Source of the DNA: Elusimicrobiota bacterium | GTDB lineage: Bacteria; Elusimicrobiota; Elusimicrobia; JACQJN01 | Direction: 5' to 3' | Assembly (NCBI GenBank): GCA_016205085.1 | Contig: JACQJN010000088.1 | Coordinates: forward strand, 1-10,701 | DNA length: 10,701 nt | Shown here: in pieces, positions 6,502-10,701 of the stretch | Layout: each line of letters starts with the position of its first letter | How positions within the stretch are numbered: position 1 is the stretch's first letter | Notes under the pieces: generated by a model | Database searches by the model: none | Seen by the model: only the letters and a program-made list of their open reading frames with translations | What the model was told of the DNA's origin: nothing | Made by a program: the position numbers and the translations under genes

Positions 6502-7897
6502 AACAATCCTGATCGTTGGAGCCGGAATCACCGGTCTCTCCGCCGCCTACACTCTTGAAAAAGCTGGAATACCCTATCTATTATTGGAAAGCTCCCGCAG
6601 GCTGGGAGGCAAGATATACACCGACTCGGAAGGACCTTTTCCCATCGAAACGGGACCGGATTCATTTATCACAGCGAAACCGCAAGCCTACGACCTCTGC
6701 CGGGAATTAGGATTGGAAGCCGATCTTTTGGGAACAAACACCGAATCTAAAACGGTTTACCTTCTATCTCGTGGCAAACTGCGCCCTATTCCTGAAGGCA
6801 TGAGCTTCATGATCCCCACCCAAATTTGGCCTTTCTTATGGACAGACATCCTATCCCTTCAGGCCAAACTTAAGATACTCAAAGACCTCTTTCTGCCAAG
6901 AGGCCAGGAGGGAGACGACGAAACCGTGGCTCAGTTTTTTGAAAGACGCATGGGTTCTGAAATAATTTCATCTTTGATAGAACCCTTTCTGTCCGGAGTT
7001 TATGCCGGCTCCACCCAAGAATTGAGTGTTCGAAGCTCGCTTCCCCAAATCTATAATCTGGAGAGAAAATACAGAAGTCTTATCCTGGGAATGCTCAAGC
7101 AAAGGAACTCCCCTCCTGACAAAAATGCGAAGGAAACTCCCTTCATGACATTGAAAAACGGTCTGGGCACGCTGGCGTACACCCTGGCCTCCCGATTAAA
7201 GCCCGCCAATATTCTCCTAGGAACCCGGGCAAAGTTCTTGGCGCGGATAGAAAATGGCTATAGGATGACTTTGGAAGATGGAAGAACCTTGGAAGCCCAA
7301 TCCATTCTCCTGACCGCCCCAGCCTATGAATCCGCCCGAATCCTCTTGACTCTTGACTCTCAACTCTCCGACTTGCTAAACGCCATCCCCTACGTCTCCT
7401 CCGCGACCGTCACGTTCGGGTTTCGCAAAAAGGAAATCTTACACCCCCTCAAAGGGTTTGGGTTCTTAGTTCCCCGCAGTGAGGGCAAGACTATTCTAGG
7501 AGCAACGTTCACCTCCACAAAATTTCCAGGCCGCACTCCGGATGAATATACAGTGATACGCTGCTTCATAGGGGGCCACGGAAGAGAGGAAATTCTTCAA
7601 AAAGAAGATCATGAAATTTTTGCCGCCGTTTTAAAAAATATCCAGGCAATCCTGGGCATCTCCAGCTCCCCTTTCTTAAAAAAAATTTACCGATGGCCCA
7701 AGGGGAACCCCCAGTACACGGTAGGGCATGAGGGCAGACTGAAAGCTATTGAAGAGAGATTAACCCAGCATCCAGGAGTATTTTTGACGGGAGCCGCCTT
7801 CCGTGGGATAGGCATTCCAGACTGCATTCGGCAAGGCCAAGAAACCGCCCAAAAAATTATCAGTTCTATGTTCGAAGTTTCCCGACTTAGAACCTAG
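6485..7897 (+). CDS. hemY: Protoporphyrinogen/coproporphyrinogen oxidase, FAD-dependent HemY type
   Basis: FAD enzyme that takes six electrons from the porphyrinogen to give the porphyrin using O2. With the GTG at 6485 it has 470 residues; a TTG at 6467 would give 476, and a stop at 6458-6460 sets the upstream limit. I prefer GTG because it begins just before the dinucleotide-binding strand TILIVGAGITGLSAAY, but neither start has an SD and both overlap hemH. The fold is visible as GxGxxG, then LLLESSRRLGGKIYT, ETGPDSF, the mid-region FLSGVYAGS and the C-terminal FAD motif FRGIGIPDCIRQG. Residues around LLTLDSQLSD come from a heptanucleotide repeat. Its TAG stop shares a CTAG with the stop of the convergent HTTM gene. 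It is named hemY (also hemG or cgoX depending on organism and substrate). O2 dependence suggests at least some aerobic life. Confidence 0.94.
   Translation: MSTQPKTILIVGAGITGLSAAYTLEKAGIPYLLLESSRRLGGKIYTDSEGPFPIETGPDSFITAKPQAYDLCRELGLEADLLGTNTESKTVYLLSRGKLRPIPEGMSFMIPTQIWPFLWTDILSLQAKLKILKDLFLPRGQEGDDETVAQFFERRMGSEIISSLIEPFLSGVYAGSTQELSVRSSLPQIYNLERKYRSLILGMLKQRNSPPDKNAKETPFMTLKNGLGTLAYTLASRLKPANILLGTRAKFLARIENGYRMTLEDGRTLEAQSILLTAPAYESARILLTLDSQLSDLLNAIPYVSSATVTFGFRKKEILHPLKGFGFLVPRSEGKTILGATFTSTKFPGRTPDEYTVIRCFIGGHGREEILQKEDHEIFAAVLKNIQAILGISSSPFLKKIYRWPKGNPQYTVGHEGRLKAIEERLTQHPGVFLTGAAFRGIGIPDCIRQGQETAQKIISSMFEVSRLRT
7343..7370 (+). repeat. Heptanucleotide array inside hemY
   Basis: Four units at 7343, 7350, 7357 and 7364: CTCTTGA twice, then CTCTCAA and CTCTCCG. 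The third unit is identical to units in the hemH array. It encodes part of T-L-D-S-Q-L-S-D, a region of the protein that is not conserved in the family as I recall it. Confidence 0.65.
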
Positions 7898-7906
7898 AAC
7901 TTAGGA
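7886..7906. repeat. Heptanucleotide array at the hemY/HTTM convergent junction
   Basis: Three units: CTTAGAA (7886-7892), CCTAGAA (7893-7899) and CTTAGGA (7900-7906), two differences at most between any pair. The middle unit contains the CTAG that supplies TAG stop codons to both convergent genes (plus 7895-7897, minus 7894-7896). Confidence 0.6.
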
Positions 7907-9222
7907 CTGCTTTTTTCTGCGGAAGCAAAAAAAAGCCTGTGGCGGTGGCGGGCGATCCAGTCATACGCTTTTTGACCTAACCAACCCATCCCGGGAACAT
8001 ACAACCCAGGAACAAGCCACCAGAGCAGAGGCAGTCTCAGCGCAATGCGTCTGAAGGCATAGAACCCCGCAAAAAGTTTTCCACCTTCTAGATAGTTCAA
8101 CCTCGCCAAACAAGTTTCTTTGGTTAAATCGGGGTGGAGTTCCTTGGGATTCTCTACCAGGTGCAGGTCTCGCGCATTCAAAACACCAAATAGGTCTAAG
8201 CACCGAATCTCATCCAGGCTGGCTCTGCAAAAACCGCACTGGCCGTCATAGAGGAGTAGCCCGCACGGCTCCCCTTGGTTCCGAGACCGTTTTTTTTCTA
8301 TCCACTCCAGGATAGGAGTAGGATTAATGAAAAGGAGAAATTGAGCCGGAAAAAGAAATAAAAATATGGTGGGGACATGCAGGGTAAAAACGAGCATCAA
8401 ATGGAATAAAATCACCGAGGGGATTGTCACCCAGCGTAATCTAGGAATGAAAACAAGGATAGACAAAAGAACCTCAAAACATACACAGGATATTCCCAAC
8501 CAGTAGCACAAATCAGGATGCCCGGCCAAAAAGAGTCTCCCGGGAAAATGCTTCACCACGCTCTCGGCCGTGGAATTCACCAAGTAGTAATAGGGATTCC
8601 CCGTGATCCAATTCCCCTCCGCTGTAATCTTATAAAAGGCTGTATAGAAGAATGTGTTGGCGATCTGAAGCTGAAGAAGTCTCTGCAGAAAAAATGGCCT
8701 CTTCCTTTTATAAGCTTCCGGATCACCCCGGAAGATAGAATCCACAGAGAAGTAATCTCCATGGTAAGGAGTGATGCACATCAAGAATAAGGTGACCAGG
8801 AGAATATCATAGGACAGCGTGCCAATATGCATGGAATTCAAGGCATAAAAGTAGTAACAGCCCGCAGTCATAAGAATACAACTCACCTGAGACCGAAATC
8901 CGATAAAGAAAAGGAACCAAAACAGAACAAACCACCCCACCATAAACCACACCAACCAGTCCGGACTCTTCGCCACCCACTCAAGAATGCCCATCGTGAA
9001 AAAAGCGGAATTTTTCTCTTTAAAAGCCCAGGAGAGATAGTTGTCCTGGATTTGGAATAAAGTTGGAATAATATGCGCCCCCACGGTAAATGCTACCGCC
9101 AACCTAAAGAAGGAAAACCCAATAGATGGCCTTTCTTCCAGGAATGCCCTGTTCCAAAAATACAAAATCTTATTTTCGATCTTTGAGCTTCGCTCTTTGA
9201 GCTTTAGTAGGGTGTTCCGCAT
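7894..9222 (-). CDS. HTTM membrane protein fused to C-terminal DCC (DUF393) thiol-redox domain
   Basis: 442 residues. The first 310 or so residues form a polytopic HTTM-type domain (the SdpB / vitamin K-dependent gamma-carboxylase-like membrane fold). It has hydrophobic segments near 36-56, 88-108, 112-130, 138-152, 185-200, 238-258 and 266-298, and the typical FFRLAVAF, TLSYDILLVTLFLM and KITAEGNWITG elements. After a charged linker, GLLLYDGQCGFCRASL (about 321-336) is the DCC/DUF393 signature with C329 and C332 in DxxCxxC, a thioredoxin-like domain; the RRIALRLPLLWWLVPGLYVPG region is typical of DCC C-termini. The ATG at 9220-9222 has AAGAGG seven bases upstream and overlaps the upstream gene by 19 bases, so the two are co-transcribed. 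The role is unknown: families like this are seen in peptide-toxin maturation (SdpAB) and as orphans. No substrate peptide is visible nearby. The domain calls are firm, the function open. Confidence 0.9.
   Translation of the reverse strand: MRNTLLKLKERSSKIENKILYFWNRAFLEERPSIGFSFFRLAVAFTVGAHIIPTLFQIQDNYLSWAFKEKNSAFFTMGILEWVAKSPDWLVWFMVGWFVLFWFLFFIGFRSQVSCILMTAGCYYFYALNSMHIGTLSYDILLVTLFLMCITPYHGDYFSVDSIFRGDPEAYKRKRPFFLQRLLQLQIANTFFYTAFYKITAEGNWITGNPYYYLVNSTAESVVKHFPGRLFLAGHPDLCYWLGISCVCFEVLLSILVFIPRLRWVTIPSVILFHLMLVFTLHVPTIFLFLFPAQFLLFINPTPILEWIEKKRSRNQGEPCGLLLYDGQCGFCRASLDEIRCLDLFGVLNARDLHLVENPKELHPDLTKETCLARLNYLEGGKLFAGFYAFRRIALRLPLLWWLVPGLYVPGMGWLGQKAYDWIARHRHRLFFASAEKSSPKF
7909..7936. repeat. 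Hairpin just past the hemY stop
   Basis: GCTTTTTT (7909-7916) pairs with AAAAAAGC (7929-7936); inside, after one C/A mismatch, TGC (7918-7920) pairs with GCA (7925-7927) around a GGAA loop. It falls 11 bases after hemY and inside the last codons of the HTTM gene. It lacks a following T-tract on either strand, so a classic terminator is not supported, though it may protect or end the hem transcript. Confidence 0.5.
9174..9208. repeat. Heptanucleotide array at the junction of the HTTM-unit genes
   Basis: Plus-strand units: TTTCGAT (9174), CTTTGAG (9181), CTTCGCT (9188), CTTTGAG (9195) and CTTTAGT (9202). CTTTGAG recurs at a 14-base period. On the minus strand it encodes L-K-L-K-E-R-S-S-K-I-E at the HTTM N-terminus and also holds the TAA stop (9204-9206) of the upstream small gene. 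Confidence 0.5.
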
Positions 9223-9665
9223 CGATACGCCTCTTGATACAATTTCTTATTGGGCTCCTTAACAACGGAGGGATAGTAGACCTGAACAATGGAAAAGGTT
9301 GGGTACTGTGGGAATTTCCTCCTTAAATAATTACAGAAAGGATAGGAATAGGAAGGATGCAACACTGTGCCCAATATGTTTCTCCGGATATTGTCATAAC
9401 CCAACCAATGGATATTAAATATCCGGTGCGGATCAATCAAAAAAGGGGTCTGTCCCCTTTTTAAGCCATACACCTCGGCCCTCCCTTCGCCCTCCCCCAC
9501 ATTATAGAACATGATCCAACCCGCCGGAGGAAAAAGGAATTTGAGCTTGGGAAGTTCTTTCCTAAAAAGAGGGTCGAGATAAAAATGTCTTGTGGATTCG
9601 TAGTGAAATATAAAAGTCCAAAAGATGACGAAAGCCGAAATAAATATCTTTTTAAAGCGGCTCAT
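9204..9665 (-). CDS. Small membrane-anchored partner of the HTTM protein, SdpA/DUF5819-like
   Basis: 153 residues from the ATG at 9663-9665 (MSRFKKIFISAFVIFWTFIFHY). The frame stays open upstream to 9896, but that part lies antisense to the conserved Memo gene, so I place the start here although no SD is seen. One basic-flanked hydrophobic segment (about 4-21) is a signal anchor, leaving about 130 residues outside the membrane. PKLKFLFPPAGWIMFYNV (about 38-55) has the Pro-Gly-Trp-x-x-Phe pattern I associate with SdpA-type and DUF5819-type partners of HTTM proteins. This is recall, not a search. A strong palindrome lies in the KRGQTPF codons. The gene overlaps the HTTM gene by 19 bases, and the pair probably form a complex at the inner membrane. 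Confidence 0.8.
   Translation of the reverse strand: MSRFKKIFISAFVIFWTFIFHYESTRHFYLDPLFRKELPKLKFLFPPAGWIMFYNVGEGEGRAEVYGLKRGQTPFLIDPHRIFNIHWLGYDNIRRNILGTVLHPSYSYPFCNYLRRKFPQYPTFSIVQVYYPSVVKEPNKKLYQEAYRCGTPY
9440..9462. repeat. Perfect palindrome, REP-like, inside the small partner gene
   Basis: AAAAAGGGG (9440-9448) and CCCCTTTTT (9454-9462) form a perfect 9-bp stem around a TCTGT loop. With T-tracts outside a GC core it looks like a bidirectional terminator, yet it sits in frame within a coding region (minus-strand residues K-R-G-Q-T-P-F). This is the shape of a small mobile palindromic unit. Confidence 0.7.
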
Positions 9666-9669
9666 TTCG

Positions 9670-9675
9670 TATAAT
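9670..9675 (+). promoter_or_regulatory. Possible -10 element (TATAAT) before the Memo gene
   Basis: A perfect TATAAT in the 21-base gap between the divergent start codons. The -35 region (about 9647-9652) is poor, and a start about seven bases later (near 9682) would leave the good SD GGGAG (9676-9680) outside the transcript. Either this yields a nearly leaderless message or the true promoter is further upstream. Confidence 0.25.
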
Positions 9676-9686
9676 GGGAGCGTCTC

Positions 9687-10701
9687 ATGACACGTTTCAT
9701 TCTGCGTTCTATCATTATATCCACTCTTATATTCCCTGTCGAGGCCGTGCGTGGCAAGGAGATCATAGGCCCCTATGTAGCCAACCAATTCTATCCCGCC
9801 GACCCCAAAGAGTTGAACTCCATGCTGGATAGCTTCCTTGAAAAAGCTCCCAAGAAAACTTACGAAGGTAAACTTCTGGGAGCGATGGTCCCCCATGCCG
9901 GCTATATCTACTCAGGTTCTACGGCTGCGGAAGTATATAAACTCTTGGAAGGAAAAACTTACAAAACGGTCATCCTGCTAGGCACAGGCCACCACTATGG
10001 AATAAAAGGAGCGGCCACGATCACCCGAGGAGTTTTTAGGACCCCCCTGGGAGATGTCCCTATCAATACCGATTTGGCCAAACATCTGATCCATCTTTCA
10101 CCGTTGATCGAGAATAACCTCAAACCTTATAAAGGAGAACATTCCATAGAGGTGCAAATCCCATTCCTCCAAAAAGTGCTTAAAAAATTTACCCTGGTCC
10201 CTCTTCTTCTCAACACTCAATATCCCGATATTTCTCAAGCGGTTGGAAAAGCTGTCTCAGAGATAGCAAAAACTCCAGGGGTCCTTATTTTGGTCTCCAC
10301 GGATTTATCCCACTATCCCGACAAGGACACAGCCAACCTGGTGGACAGCTCCTCATTAAAAGCCCTGCCCCCTTCCATAGAGGACCCCCTCTATTTCTGG
10401 CTCACCAACCGGATATTGCTCAGGCGCGGGGGCCCCAAATTGGGAACCACCTACTGCGGGGAAGCAGCGCTCCTAGCTGCGCTCTTTGCTTTTAAGGAAT
10501 TGGAAGCCAACCAAACCGTTCTTGTTTCCTATACCAATTCTGGGATGTTGGAGAATGGAGATCCCAATAAGGCCGTCGGCTACGCGGCGGTACTTTGGAC
10601 TAAAAATAAGTCTTTTATCTCTGATCCACATCCTCTGACTTTTACCCAAAAACAAACGCTTCTTAAGCTCGCGCGCCAAAGCATAGAGGACTTTTTAAAA
10701 A
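9687..10701 (+). CDS. Memo-family protein with N-terminal signal-like segment, fused to AMMECR1 (AmmeMemoRadiSam B-A; 3' end outside window)
   Basis: Open from the ATG at 9687 (SD GGGAG at 9676-9680, six-base spacing) to the end of the window: 338 codons, no stop. Residues 1-20 (MTRFILRSIIISTLIFPVEA) look like a Sec signal peptide, which is unusual for a Memo protein. The Memo domain (about 29-306) shows VANQFYPAD, VPHAGYIYSG (H70), LLGTGHHYG (H102/H103), GEHSIEVQIPFL, VSTDLSHY (H209) and YCGEAALLA (C257). These match the metal-site histidines and cysteine of the Memo/class III dioxygenase-like fold. After VGYAAVLW, LTFTQKQTLLKLARQSIEDFL (about 317-337) is the start of an AMMECR1 domain, so this is a B-A fusion. 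The biochemical role of the system is not established; a radical SAM partner is usual elsewhere in the genome. A GTG at 9747 would remove the signal but has no well-spaced SD. Confidence 0.92.
   Translation, partial: MTRFILRSIIISTLIFPVEAVRGKEIIGPYVANQFYPADPKELNSMLDSFLEKAPKKTYEGKLLGAMVPHAGYIYSGSTAAEVYKLLEGKTYKTVILLGTGHHYGIKGAATITRGVFRTPLGDVPINTDLAKHLIHLSPLIENNLKPYKGEHSIEVQIPFLQKVLKKFTLVPLLLNTQYPDISQAVGKAVSEIAKTPGVLILVSTDLSHYPDKDTANLVDSSSLKALPPSIEDPLYFWLTNRILLRRGGPKLGTTYCGEAALLAALFAFKELEANQTVLVSYTNSGMLENGDPNKAVGYAAVLWTKNKSFISDPHPLTFTQKQTLLKLARQSIEDFLK
9714..9742 (-). promoter_or_regulatory. Sigma-70-type promoter of the HTTM unit, inside the Memo gene
   Basis: On the minus strand TCGACA (9737-9742, 5 of 6 to TTGACA) and TATAAT (9714-9719, perfect) are exactly 17 bases apart. 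The start of transcription would be near 9707, giving a leader of about 40 bases before the ATG at 9665. It lies within the first codons of the divergent Memo gene. Confidence 0.55.

Noticed and set aside
8518..9060. Plus-strand open frames opposite the HTTM gene
   Set aside because: Antisense to well-recognised HTTM membrane segments; basic, low-complexity translations without start signals.
9051..9071. Two copies of TTGGAATAA with an 11-base period in the HTTM gene
   Set aside because: Only two copies, different period from the heptamer arrays, inside a normal membrane-protein coding stretch.
9666..9896. 77-residue upstream extension of the small minus-strand HTTM-partner gene
   Set aside because: It is antisense to the conserved Memo N-terminal region, has no protein-like character, and the ATG at 9665 begins directly before a good signal anchor.

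Overview
The window looks like a piece of chromosome from an uncultivated Gram-negative (diderm) bacterium of mid GC content. It carries an apparent beta-rich exported protein, Sec-type N-termini, a branched-chain amino acid ABC transporter and a heme pathway. I cannot fix the phylum from sequence alone. The mix of gene types would fit Omnitrophota/Elusimicrobiota-like or deltaproteobacterial-like lineages, but this is only an impression. There are no rRNA, tRNA, CRISPR, phage or IS genes. Coding density is very high, with several gene overlaps.

Layout. (1) 1-1443, plus strand: 3' part of livG, then livF with a 4-base ATGA overlap; both are ATPases of a LivFGHMK-type branched-chain amino acid importer whose permease and binding-protein genes are not in view. 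(2) 1436-2810, minus strand: a 409-residue protein with a degenerate-looking nucleotidyltransferase fold followed by membrane segments, overlapping a 57-residue protein that has a very strong Shine-Dalgarno sequence and a hairpin just upstream of it. (3) 2932-3981, plus: an exported protein rich in aromatic, beta-type segments, possibly of the outer membrane. (4) 3995-4375, minus: a stand-alone CheY-like receiver. (5) 4529-7897, plus: a tight hemE-hemH-hemY operon for late heme synthesis, in the same order as in Bacillus subtilis. (6) 7894-9665, minus: a two-gene unit with a small membrane-anchored protein followed by an HTTM (SdpB / vitamin K carboxylase-like) membrane protein fused to a C-terminal DCC (DUF393) thiol-redox domain. 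(7) 9687-10701, plus, running off the window: a Memo-family protein with an N-terminal signal-like segment and the start of a C-terminal AMMECR1 domain (AmmeMemoRadiSam components B and A fused).

How the parts work together. livGF and hemEHY are ordinary housekeeping operons. HemE makes coproporphyrinogen III; HemY and HemH directly follow it with no coproporphyrinogen-to-protoporphyrinogen enzyme between them, which leaves open a coproporphyrin-dependent route. The HTTM-DCC pair and the Memo-AMMECR1 gene are divergent with start codons only 21 bases apart, so their promoters must lie inside each other's coding regions; a good sigma-70-type promoter for the HTTM pair is visible inside the Memo gene.

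The least expected signal is non-coding in kind but sits in coding DNA: four short arrays of degenerate heptanucleotides (inside hemH, inside hemY, at the hemY/HTTM 3' junction, and at the junction of the two HTTM-unit genes), plus a perfect 9-bp-stem palindrome inside the small HTTM-partner gene. These look like small dispersed repeats that have been absorbed into reading frames and supply stop codons at gene ends.
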